A stretch of 64,000 nt of DNA from Bog-159 sp035308525 (lineage in GTDB: Bacteria > Acidobacteriota > Terriglobia > Bryobacterales > Bryobacteraceae): positions 45,729-109,728 of the forward strand of contig DATGGM010000085.1 in NCBI GenBank assembly GCA_035308525.1, written 5' to 3'. The notes under the pieces are model-generated. The model was not told the origin of the DNA. It did not search any database and worked only from the letters and a program-made list of their open reading frames with translations. Each line of letters begins with the position of its first letter. Position 1 is the first letter of the stretch. Shown piece after piece: positions 16,983 through 25,474 of this stretch. The translations under genes and the position numbers were made by a program.

Positions 16983-18144
16983 TTTGCTGGCCGGCATATT
17001 CTGTGCCGGGCTACTCTGCGGGCAAGTAGTCTCCCCGCCCGAGATCCGCGATCCGGAGCTGCGCGCATTACAGGAGAAGCATTTCGCCGAATTGAAAGCC
17101 GCGGCGGTGGCCATCGCCGCGCACCAGTTCCCTTACCGTTTCTATTTCAGCCGCGTGCTGGACGTCGAGGAAGAGCAACAGAAGCGCCGCGACCAGCGTT
17201 CCATCCAGTTCGCTAAATACGGTCATCAGACCGTCGTGCAGATCGTGGGCAATTACTTCGCGTCTTACTCCGCGGAACTGATGAGTAAACAGCAGCGCGC
17301 CGAGCGCACCTATACCGACGTCATGCTGCCCATGCTGCAGGCGGAGGTTCCGCGGTTGCAGGATGAGCCGGACATTCAGGGATTCGCGCTGGAGATATCG
17401 CATCACGTGCGCAAGAAGATGATCGGCGTGAGTACGGAGCGCGCGGAGAACGTGGTGCTGGTGATCCCGAAAGCCTCCGCGATCCGGCTGGTTACCGCGC
17501 AGGACGAAGCCGGACAAATGGCCGCGCTGGAGTCCGCTTCGCTCTTCGTCAATGGGGAAGCCATCGGGCTGTGGACCGGCCGGTCCGCGGATCCTGCTGC
17601 CGAGCCGTTGCCGGCGGCCCGCACAGCAACTCCTCCGACCGTCGCACCGCCGCCTTCTCCGACACCTGTGTTGGTGGCACCCGAGCCCGCGCCTGACGCC
17701 CTCAAGGCTTTACAAATCTCCTATCAGGAAACGCTGGATAAGATGGTGCACGAGTTGGATCAGGCCGCGCACTTCGTGAGCTACGCGCCACCCGTTTTCG
17801 TTAACTTTCACAAAGGCATCTACCTGCAGCTCTCGCTTACCACCACGATCCAGTCCGCCGAGCCGGCTTCCCGTTATCGCTCAGCTGCATTGGCGTTCGA
17901 TGAGCACATCGCGCACCTGATCCGGCCGGTGCTGGCGCAGTTCAAGGACGCTCCAAAGTTTGCCGGCATCGACTTCAGCACCACGGTGAAGCCGTTCGGG
18001 CAGGCGGTGGAGTATGTCTTCGACGTTCCCAGCCTGCGCTGTTACGAGCAGTTTGACTGCACCGGACAGCAGCTCATCAATTCAGGCTTCGTCCTGATCA
18101 ACGGCGAGCGGGTGAACCTGGATCTGCAGGCGGCGGAGCGATAG
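16969..18144 (+). CDS. secreted protein of unknown function, last gene of the electron-transfer operon
   Basis: A 391-residue protein with a signal peptide (LLAGIFCAGLLCGQ) and no haem or metal motif. Residues about 20-195 are alpha-rich (repeated EKHFAELKAAAVAIAA-like helices). A Pro-rich linker (about 205-235, PPTVAPPPSPTPV) leads to a C-terminal mixed domain. I do not recognise the family. The start overlaps the lipoprotein gene by 14 bases, so it is very likely co-translated and belongs to the same system, perhaps as an assembly or scaffold protein. Confidence 0.75.
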   Translation: MRRIDLLAGIFCAGLLCGQVVSPPEIRDPELRALQEKHFAELKAAAVAIAAHQFPYRFYFSRVLDVEEEQQKRRDQRSIQFAKYGHQTVVQIVGNYFASYSAELMSKQQRAERTYTDVMLPMLQAEVPRLQDEPDIQGFALEISHHVRKKMIGVSTERAENVVLVIPKASAIRLVTAQDEAGQMAALESASLFVNGEAIGLWTGRSADPAAEPLPAARTATPPTVAPPPSPTPVLVAPEPAPDALKALQISYQETLDKMVHELDQAAHFVSYAPPVFVNFHKGIYLQLSLTTTIQSAEPASRYRSAALAFDEHIAHLIRPVLAQFKDAPKFAGIDFSTTVKPFGQAVEYVFDVPSLRCYEQFDCTGQQLINSGFVLINGERVNLDLQAAER

Positions 18145-18220
18145 CCTAGGAACACGTTCTAAAGTCACCGTTCCCGGGCGCGCCGCCGATCAAAGCAGAC
18201 CACGGATGGCTCTCTATCTA

Positions 18221-18566
18221 TCACGGCGTTTTCCGGACCATGGCGGCGCGGATACGGTCATGTGTGTGGGCGAAGCGAATGTCTCCGAGCTGGAAACCGT
18301 CGATGTCGGTTTCCGATTTCGTCAGCTGCCAGGCTTCGCCTCCATAAGGTGAAATCAACCAGATTTGATGCGCCGCGGGTTTCGCCGGGCCTTGATCGGC
18401 ATACTTTCCCTCTTCCTTCGGCATGCCCTGGGTGTCTTCTTGAGCCGGCTTGTCTGCCTATGGTCTTGAGGCTCAACATCCCGTCGAGCGAGGGCGTGTG
18501 CTCCACCTGGCCGCGCAACCAGGCTGGTAAGACAAGGAAAAGCATGCAACGTAGGTGATTTTGCAA
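18221..18566 (-). pseudogene. decayed S9-family (prolyl oligopeptidase/DPP-like) peptidase fragment
   Basis: On the minus strand a signal-peptide-like start (MLFLVLPAWLRGQVEHT then LDGMLSLKTIG) is typical of acidobacterial S9 peptidases with a beta-propeller. It is followed, in a different frame, by a propeller blade segment (HQIWLISPYGGEAWQLTK, then SETDIDGFQ). The middle and the whole catalytic domain are missing, and the two pieces are out of frame. This is a remnant, not a gene. Confidence 0.6.
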
Positions 18567-18643
18567 CCCGCTTGCGGTGGTCCGCTATTCAGTATCGGGG
18601 GTGATGGTAGCGCTAGTAATGTCCCATCACCCCACAACTCGTC

Positions 18644-20503
18644 TTATGGTTTGACCGGTTTGGCTATTCTGACCGGTTTGGCTGGCGGTTGGGCCGCCGC
18701 AGGTTTGGTACGTGCCTCCTTCCACCGCTGCATCGTTTCAGGGGTGGTGGCCCAAAGGATACCCTTCTCTTCCGGCGCACCGTACAACTCAGGATGAATG
18801 TAGTAGCCCCGTTCCAGCTCCGGCTTTTCCTGTTCGACAGGTATGCGATGCGCATTGGCCCAGGCATCCTGCCGGATACCGGTAACCTGCCAGGAGACCT
18901 CCACGTTCGGCTTGTCGGTTTTGATCATGAAGCTGCCATTGGAGATCTTGGAAGCTACGATGGCCTGGGCGAACTGGCCGATGACCGTGAGCTGATAGCG
19001 GAAATCGCGGTTGAGCGCTTCGAACCAGTCGGGCATGGCCACGGTTGCAGTGCCGCTCGAGTCGGTAATCACGTTGCCATTGTAAATATTCATCATGTCG
19101 GGCGATTCAACAAAAGAATGGAAGAGGTACTTGTTGGCGGGATCGAGCGGATGATCGATTTTGAACGAACCGCCGGCTTTGGAAAGGCTGCCATCCACCT
19201 CCAGATTTCCGTTGAACCAGCCTGCCCAACCTGAATAGCTTCCGGCGAGAACTCCAGTGCCGTTAACGGTGTTGTATGCGTCCACAGCATAGCCCGCGCC
19301 AGTGCCCTGCGCGTAAATTCCGGTGGCCCCTGACGCTTCGACTCCAACGCTAGTGCCCTGCGCATAAACTCCGGTGGTCCCAGAGGCCGACACTCCGGTG
19401 GTGATCCCTGTGGCCAAGACTCCGGTGGTCCCGTTCCCCGACACCCCGACGCTTGAGGAGTTGGTGCCGTAGCCATAGACCCCAGTTGGGCCGCTGCCCT
19501 GAACTCCGACGTAAAGCGGGCCGTAGCCGAAAACTCCGATACCATTTGCACTCTGGCCATTCACCCCACCCTGGCCATCGCTGGAAGAATCCAACACTTG
19601 GATCGTAGCGGCAACCCCTGTCGTCGAAAATGTGGTGGGTGCGGAGAAGGTGTTGGGCTGGGTGAAGTTGTTGAACGCGCTCAGGAAGGGCACCACGCCG
19701 GAGTTCACATACAGGAGGACATTGCCGCTGGTGCCGCCACCCATCAGGCCGGGGCCGGCCGTCACCCCGGTGATTGTGCCGCCTCCACCCAACGCCGTGC
19801 ACACCCAGGCGCTGCCGTTCCAGCTCAGCACTTGCCCGCTCGCACAGCCCATGGTCAAGCTTAGGTTCAACGTGCCGCTGGTACCCCCGCCGCTCAGGCC
19901 GCTGCCGCTCGCCGTCGTCACTCCGGTGATGGTGCCCGTCCCACTCGCATAGGCAATGTCCAACTCCGGCGGATGGCTGGTGGTTGTGTTCTCTTTGCTG
20001 TCAAAGGTGGCGCTGAACGTGCCGTTGGCCACCAGTGCGATTCCATTGTTCGTTTGGCTGCCGCTCAGCCACGCCTGCACCGCTGAAGTGATATTGACCA
20101 GGATGTATTGGTTCGCCTCAGCCGTCGTGACGCTCACGTCGGACGCGATGGGCGTGCCCACCGGTGGCGCATTAGTAGTGTTGATGGTGCTCTCCGACCA
20201 GACGTTAGTGACGTAATTGACGTTAAAAGTGCCCGCCGTGGCCACGCCGTTGACATAGAGTTTCAGCGTTGCCTGGCTAATGTCGGCCGTAGCCGGGATC
20301 GAGCTCAAGTCGAATTGGATATAGGTGATCTCCGTGGCGCCATCTACGGACAGCAGGGTGGCCGCGCCGTTGTTGGCTTTTGGTTTAGCCGTGTTGGTAT
20401 ACGCATCGCCGACGGGTGAGACCTGAGCGAAGGCCGGCGCCCAAATCAAAAGGCTCGCGGACAAGACTGCCAGCCGTAGGATCTTCATCATCGTCTTTTT
20501 CAT
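18644..20503 (-). CDS. secreted DNRLRE-domain protein with tail-fibre-like repeats
   Basis: A 619-residue exported protein. The ATG at 20503 has GGAGA 7 bases upstream and opens a signal peptide (ILRLAVLSASLLIWAPAFAQ). Residues about 25-190 are a DNRLRE/CBM96-like domain (YIQFDLSSIPATADISQATL, ending HPPELDIAY). The middle is Gly/Thr/Val-rich and repetitive, with units such as GTTGVYAQGTSVGV and GATGIYAQGTG that suggest a trimeric beta-helix. The C-terminal 150 residues (FKIDHPLDPANKYLFHSFVE onward) match a conserved domain I know from tail-fibre-like and collagen-like bacterial surface proteins. Likely an extracellular adhesin or fibre. Divergent from the winged-helix regulator at 20703. Confidence 0.75.
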   Translation of the reverse strand: MKKTMMKILRLAVLSASLLIWAPAFAQVSPVGDAYTNTAKPKANNGAATLLSVDGATEITYIQFDLSSIPATADISQATLKLYVNGVATAGTFNVNYVTNVWSESTINTTNAPPVGTPIASDVSVTTAEANQYILVNITSAVQAWLSGSQTNNGIALVANGTFSATFDSKENTTTSHPPELDIAYASGTGTITGVTTASGSGLSGGGTSGTLNLSLTMGCASGQVLSWNGSAWVCTALGGGGTITGVTAGPGLMGGGTSGNVLLYVNSGVVPFLSAFNNFTQPNTFSAPTTFSTTGVAATIQVLDSSSDGQGGVNGQSANGIGVFGYGPLYVGVQGSGPTGVYGYGTNSSSVGVSGNGTTGVLATGITTGVSASGTTGVYAQGTSVGVEASGATGIYAQGTGAGYAVDAYNTVNGTGVLAGSYSGWAGWFNGNLEVDGSLSKAGGSFKIDHPLDPANKYLFHSFVESPDMMNIYNGNVITDSSGTATVAMPDWFEALNRDFRYQLTVIGQFAQAIVASKISNGSFMIKTDKPNVEVSWQVTGIRQDAWANAHRIPVEQEKPELERGYYIHPELYGAPEEKGILWATTPETMQRWKEARTKPAAAQPPAKPVRIAKPVKP

Positions 20504-20702
20504 GTTCTGTTCTCCGAAACAGCAAGCAATTCTCGTCGGTTTCACACAGCGGCGTCAATCCTCGCAGCCTCCATCCCACCCCAAAGTTTTCTCCGTGATT
20601 AAGCCATTGAATACAATACGCTTCCAGTTTTGACCGATAGATCTGCCAAGGCTCCGGGGGACTGTGGTAGGCTCTAATAGTCTCTTTGAGGGGAAACCCC
20701 AT

Positions 20703-22637
20703 ATGGCCACCCAACCGGGAGTTGCCGGCAAGCTACGATTTGGCGGCTTTGAGCTGGACGCCAGGGCCGGGGAACTGCGCAAGCACGGAGTAAGGCTGCG
20801 GCTGCGCGGCCAACCCCTCCTGGTACTCGAGATCCTCTTGGGTCATGCCGGCGATGTTGTCACTCGCGAGGAACTTCAGACTCGAATCTGGCCGGCTGAC
20901 ACATTGGTCGATTTTGATCATGGCCTGCACAACGCCATCGCGCGGATCCGCGAAGTGCTTGGCGATTCCGCTGAGGCGCCGCGTTATATCGAAACCCTGC
21001 CTCGCCGGGGCTACCGGTATATCGGTCCGGTACCGTACTTTCAGGTGCTTCGGCCAGCCACAGAGATCGGCGAGAATAAGAGTCAGCCGGCGGCTCCCGT
21101 TCCGCGGGCTCACCGGAAGAGGAGTCTTGTCCTGGCTCTGTGCGCCGTGTTCGCGCTAGGCCTGGTTGCATTGACGGTGGGACAGGCCGTCCGCGCCAAA
21201 GGGGCCGCTTCACCGATACGCTCTATTGCTGTCCTGCCCATCGATAACTTGTCCGGCGAGCCGTCGGAGGAATTCTTCGCAGATGGCATGACGGACCAGT
21301 TGATTACGGACCTCGCTAAAATCGACTCGCTGCGGGTAATCTCGCGAACTTCCGTCATGCAGTACAGAGGGGCGAAAAAGGGAGTGCCCGAAATTGCACG
21401 GGAGTTGAAGGTCGACGCCATCATTGAAGGTTCGGTGATCCGTGCGGGTCAACGAGTGCGTGTTACCGCTCAACTGATTCAGGCACCTGTGGACCGGCAC
21501 CTGTGGGCCGAGACATACGACCGCGATCTCGGCGATATCCTGAAACTTCAAGGTGAGGTGGCGGACGCCATTGCAGGGCAGGTCCGGGCGCAGCTCACGC
21601 CCACGCAGCACGCTAGCCTTCGCCGTGCCCACGCCGTGAAACCGGACGCGTACGATTCCTACCTCAAAGGGCGTCTTTATTTTACGAACGAATACGCCAA
21701 CCCTGATTCACTGCGAAAGGCCCAACATTACTTCGACGAGTCGATCCAGGAAGACCCAAACTTCGCGCTGGCTTACGCGGGACTGGCCGACGCTTACGCG
21801 TACCTGGCGTTTGCCGGTGCTATGCCAAGGGATCAGGCCTACCGGTCTGCGAAGGAGGCGTTAGCCAAAGGGTTGCAACTGGATGACACGATAGGGGAAG
21901 CTTACTACACCCTCGGCATTCTGAGTTGGCGGTTTGATTGGGATTTGGAGGCTGCCGATCGCCAGTTCGACCGTGCCGTCGCTCTGGCGCCGAGCTACAG
22001 TTGTGCCCGTGAGGTCCGCGCCGGTTTTCTCGCCACTATCGGCCGGCGCGCTGAGGCGCTAGCCGACCTCGCAAACGTTGACCAACTGGACTATGGCTTC
22101 GGTGCGGGGCAAAGCCAGTCGTATACCTACTATGTACTACAGGATTACCCCAATTTGATCGAATCCGGCAGAAGAGGCCTGCTTTTGGATCCAAACGATT
22201 GGTATCAGCACTTTATGCTCGGTGCTGGTTACGAGGGTACAGGCAAACTGCAGGAGGCGGCTTCCGAGTACCAAAAAGCGTTTGCGATCTCGGGCAACCC
22301 CCAGAGCGCAGTGGCCCTGGCGCACGCCTATTCCGCCTCCGGCAAAAGAGCGGAGGCAGAGAAGATTCTTCACGATTTGGAGCGCAAGCTAAAGCGAACC
22401 TCACCTTCGGCATACACGATGGCCACGATCTATGCGGGCCTCGGCGAAAACGACAAAGCGCTCGGGTTTCTGGAAAAGGCCTTCTCGGAGAAGTCTTTCG
22501 ACATTCCCTCACCCCCGGACCGTGATCTGGTGCTGGACAGCTTACGTGGTGAACCTCGGTTTCAACTTCTCGTTCACCGTATGGATGGGAACAACCTTGC
22601 TTTCGCAGGACAAGCGGCGCAACGTGACCGCCTATAG
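20703..22637 (+). CDS. winged-helix (CadC-type) regulator with TolB-like and TPR domains
   Basis: A 644-residue protein. Residues 10-105 form an OmpR/CadC-type winged helix (FGGFELDARAGELRKHG, ending YIETLPRRGYRYIG). One transmembrane helix follows (about 140-165, SLVLALCAVFALGLVALTVG). The periplasmic part has a TolB-like/FlgO-type domain (SIAVLPIDNLSGEPSEEFFA, then DGMTDQLITDLAKI) and a TPR array to the C-terminus. This architecture is common in Acidobacteriota. It probably senses something outside the membrane and binds DNA directly, without a phosphorylation step. Targets are unknown; the divergent DNRLRE gene is a candidate. GAGGGG precedes the ATG at 20703. Confidence 0.88.
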   Translation: MATQPGVAGKLRFGGFELDARAGELRKHGVRLRLRGQPLLVLEILLGHAGDVVTREELQTRIWPADTLVDFDHGLHNAIARIREVLGDSAEAPRYIETLPRRGYRYIGPVPYFQVLRPATEIGENKSQPAAPVPRAHRKRSLVLALCAVFALGLVALTVGQAVRAKGAASPIRSIAVLPIDNLSGEPSEEFFADGMTDQLITDLAKIDSLRVISRTSVMQYRGAKKGVPEIARELKVDAIIEGSVIRAGQRVRVTAQLIQAPVDRHLWAETYDRDLGDILKLQGEVADAIAGQVRAQLTPTQHASLRRAHAVKPDAYDSYLKGRLYFTNEYANPDSLRKAQHYFDESIQEDPNFALAYAGLADAYAYLAFAGAMPRDQAYRSAKEALAKGLQLDDTIGEAYYTLGILSWRFDWDLEAADRQFDRAVALAPSYSCAREVRAGFLATIGRRAEALADLANVDQLDYGFGAGQSQSYTYYVLQDYPNLIESGRRGLLLDPNDWYQHFMLGAGYEGTGKLQEAASEYQKAFAISGNPQSAVALAHAYSASGKRAEAEKILHDLERKLKRTSPSAYTMATIYAGLGENDKALGFLEKAFSEKSFDIPSPPDRDLVLDSLRGEPRFQLLVHRMDGNNLAFAGQAAQRDRL

Positions 22638-23112
22638 AGGCAATCACGCGGCGCCGATCCTCCGAGCCATCGCTCGCTGACAGCCGCTTGGGTCCGCTTT
22701 CTTGAAATCTCAAGGCCTAACAGCGGGCTGAGCGGGATGAGACTCATCGTAGAGTGGGGTTTCGTTGGCCTTCACCGAGGAACGGCGGCCAGACGCGCGA
22801 ACGGCGAATCCCAGATGTCCGCCTTCCTGCTCCGACAAGGCGCGCGGATAGGTGTGCCGAAAGGTGCCATTTCGGCATAGCCGACAGGCGGCTGTCGCGA
22901 TGCCCGGCCGGCGGCACCTCCGGTTGTTCGCCGCGCTGCCCGCGTCCGCGGCCCGGTCGGCAGCGCCAATGCTTGGCTCGGTCAAAGAGCATCCCTCAGC
23001 TCACGTCCGGCAGGGCGAGAATTAGGGACCCGTACACCGCCGATCTGGGACCCCCTCGTTCAAGCAAACGAAACCTTTAGTGCGTTTCGCTCATCATTTA
23101 TCATAAGAGGCA
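22638..23112 (+). other. 475-base gap, no gene recognised
   Basis: A GC-rich stretch (22750-23020) followed by an AT-rich stretch just before lon (23060-23110), which is the likely lon promoter region. Short open frames on both strands do not resemble any protein I know. No CIRCE-type inverted repeat or hairpin terminator was seen. Confidence 0.4.
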
Positions 23113-25467
23113 ATGCACATGTCCAAACAGCCGAATCTTCCTGTAGTCCCAATCAAGAATACCGTGCTTTTCCCTAACCTATTGATGCCATTGTCCGTTG
23201 GCCGCCCGAAATCCGTGGCCGCCATCCTGGCAGCCCTGGCGAGCGAGGCGCAGGAGATTCTGGTTGTTACCCAACGCGATTCGTCCGTCGAAGTTCCAGG
23301 CCCGGCGGATCTCTTCCCCACCGCCACCAAAGCCGTTATCAAGCGGTCTCGGCGCAGTGGGGACAAATACGACATTCTGGTGTTGGGCGTGGAGCGGGTG
23401 GCGCTCGCCGATTTCACCGGTGAAGACTTCCTTCGCGCGAGCTTCCGTCCTATTCCGATTCCCGATCAGCCGGACGACGCGAACCCCGAGACCGAAGCCC
23501 TCCACCGTGAAGTTATTGACCTTGCCACCAACGTTTTGAAATATGCAGGCTTGGAGTTGCCGGTGGAGTTCGCCCGCGCGATCACGGCTGAGGCGGATCC
23601 CCTGCAAATGACGTGGATGCTCGCCAGCGTACTCAGTATGGACGTTGCCCTCGAACACGGGCTGCTTGCGGTCGATTCCCGCATCGAAGCCTTGCGTCTG
23701 ATCCATGGACACCTTTCGCACGAACTCCAGATCCTCGAAATCCGGGGTAAGATCGCGACTAAAGCTCAGAACGAAATGGGAAAGGAGCAGCGGGAATATG
23801 TCCTTCGGCAGCAACTCCGCGCCATCCAGCAGGAATTGGGTGGAAAGGAGGGCGAATCCGAGCTGGAGCTACTCCGGGAGCGCCTGAAGGCAGCCGACCT
23901 GCCGGACGAAGTCCGCAAGGAAGCCGACCGGGAAATGTCGCGTCTGGATCGTCTCTCGACGCAAGCTCCGGACTACAACGTTGGCCGCACCTGGCTCGAA
24001 CTGATCCTGGAACTGCCCTGGAAAAAGGCCGGCGATTCGCCCATCGATATTGCGGGCGCTCGCCAGATACTGGCGGAAGACCACTACGGCCTCAAAGACG
24101 TCAAAGAACGTATCCTCGAACACTTGGGCGTGCTCAAGCTGAACCCGGGCGCCAAAGCGCCAATCCTCTGCTTCGCGGGACCTCCGGGAGTTGGCAAAAC
24201 GTCGCTCGGCCAGTCGATCGCCCGTGCCCTGGGCCGCAAGTTCGAGCGCCTGAGCCTGGGCGGCATGCACGACGAAGCTGAGTTGCGCGGGCATCGCCGC
24301 ACCTACATTGGCGCCATGGCTGGCCGGATCATCCAGAGTATCCGCAAAACCGGTGTCAACAATCCGGTGCTGATGCTGGACGAAGTGGATAAGCTCGGGC
24401 GCGATTTCCGGGGTGACCCGGCCGCCGCACTGCTCGAAATCCTCGATCCCGAGCAGAACAAGACGTTTCGCGACAATTACCTCGACCTGCCGTTCGATAT
24501 CTCGAAGGTCTTTTTCGTGATGACGGCCAACACGCTCGATACCATTCCTCAGCCCCTACTCGATCGCATGGAAGTCGTGCGGCTGGCGGGCTACAGCGAA
24601 GAGGAAAAGTTCGAAATAGCTCGCCGTTACCAGGTTCCCAAACAACTGAAGGAAGCGGGTCTTTCAACCGATGTCTGCGTCCTGAGCGATGAGGCGTTGC
24701 GCCTGGTGATTTCGCGTTATACCCGTGAGGCTGGCGTGCGACAACTGGAACGAGCCATCAGTCGCGTGATGCGCAAGGTGGCGTTAAAGGTGGCCGAGGG
24801 CGCCCCTGGGCCGGTCGAAATACAAAAGGAAGAACTGACGGACCTCTTAGGACCGGAACGTTTCTCGCCCGAGCAGGCTCGCAAGGACGTGCCCGCCGGC
24901 GTGGCGACCGGCCTGGCTTGGACCGAGGCCGGTGGCGACGTTCTGTACATCGAGGCGGCGCTGCTGAAGGACGGCAAAGGACTGTCGCTGACCGGGCAGT
25001 TGGGCGAGGTGATGCAGGAATCCGCCAAGACCGCGCAAAGCTATATCTGGTCGCACGCCAGCGAGTTTTCTATCGATCAATCGATGTTCCGTCGCTATGG
25101 CGCACATGTTCACGTCCCGGCCGGCGCGATTCCGAAGGACGGCCCCTCGGCGGGCGTCACCATGACCACGGCGCTGACTTCCCTCTACACCGGGTTGCCG
25201 GTCCGCAGCGACACTGCCATGACCGGCGAAGTCACGCTTTCCGGCCTTGTACTGCCGGTCGGCGGAATCAAAGAGAAGATGCTGGCCGCGCGCCGGCTCG
25301 GCATCCGCCGCGTCATCATTCCGAAACAAAACGAGAAGGATTTGCGGGATTTGCCGCCCGATGCCCGCGACGAGATGGAGTTCATCCTGGCCGAACACGT
25401 GCATGATGTCCTGCGAGCAGCCATTCCAGGTATCAGCGAGCAGGGTAGGCTGCGCGTGGCGGCGTAA
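23113..25467 (+). CDS. lon: ATP-dependent Lon protease
   Basis: A 784-residue cytoplasmic AAA+ Ser protease that degrades misfolded and regulatory proteins. An N-terminal substrate-binding domain (LPVVPIKNTVLFPN) leads through a helical linker (EQREYVLRQQLRAIQQELG) to the AAA+ module with Walker A GPPGVGKTS (residues 356-364) and Walker B VLMLDEVDK. The protease domain carries the catalytic Ser679 in PKDGPSAGVT and Lys720 in GGIKEK. Length is normal for LonA. Two ATGs (23113 and 23119) are possible; AAGAGG is 2 or 8 bases upstream respectively, so 23119 may be the better start. Confidence 0.97.
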   Translation: MHMSKQPNLPVVPIKNTVLFPNLLMPLSVGRPKSVAAILAALASEAQEILVVTQRDSSVEVPGPADLFPTATKAVIKRSRRSGDKYDILVLGVERVALADFTGEDFLRASFRPIPIPDQPDDANPETEALHREVIDLATNVLKYAGLELPVEFARAITAEADPLQMTWMLASVLSMDVALEHGLLAVDSRIEALRLIHGHLSHELQILEIRGKIATKAQNEMGKEQREYVLRQQLRAIQQELGGKEGESELELLRERLKAADLPDEVRKEADREMSRLDRLSTQAPDYNVGRTWLELILELPWKKAGDSPIDIAGARQILAEDHYGLKDVKERILEHLGVLKLNPGAKAPILCFAGPPGVGKTSLGQSIARALGRKFERLSLGGMHDEAELRGHRRTYIGAMAGRIIQSIRKTGVNNPVLMLDEVDKLGRDFRGDPAAALLEILDPEQNKTFRDNYLDLPFDISKVFFVMTANTLDTIPQPLLDRMEVVRLAGYSEEEKFEIARRYQVPKQLKEAGLSTDVCVLSDEALRLVISRYTREAGVRQLERAISRVMRKVALKVAEGAPGPVEIQKEELTDLLGPERFSPEQARKDVPAGVATGLAWTEAGGDVLYIEAALLKDGKGLSLTGQLGEVMQESAKTAQSYIWSHASEFSIDQSMFRRYGAHVHVPAGAIPKDGPSAGVTMTTALTSLYTGLPVRSDTAMTGEVTLSGLVLPVGGIKEKMLAARRLGIRRVIIPKQNEKDLRDLPPDARDEMEFILAEHVHDVLRAAIPGISEQGRLRVAA

Positions 25468-25474
25468 TTCGTCG

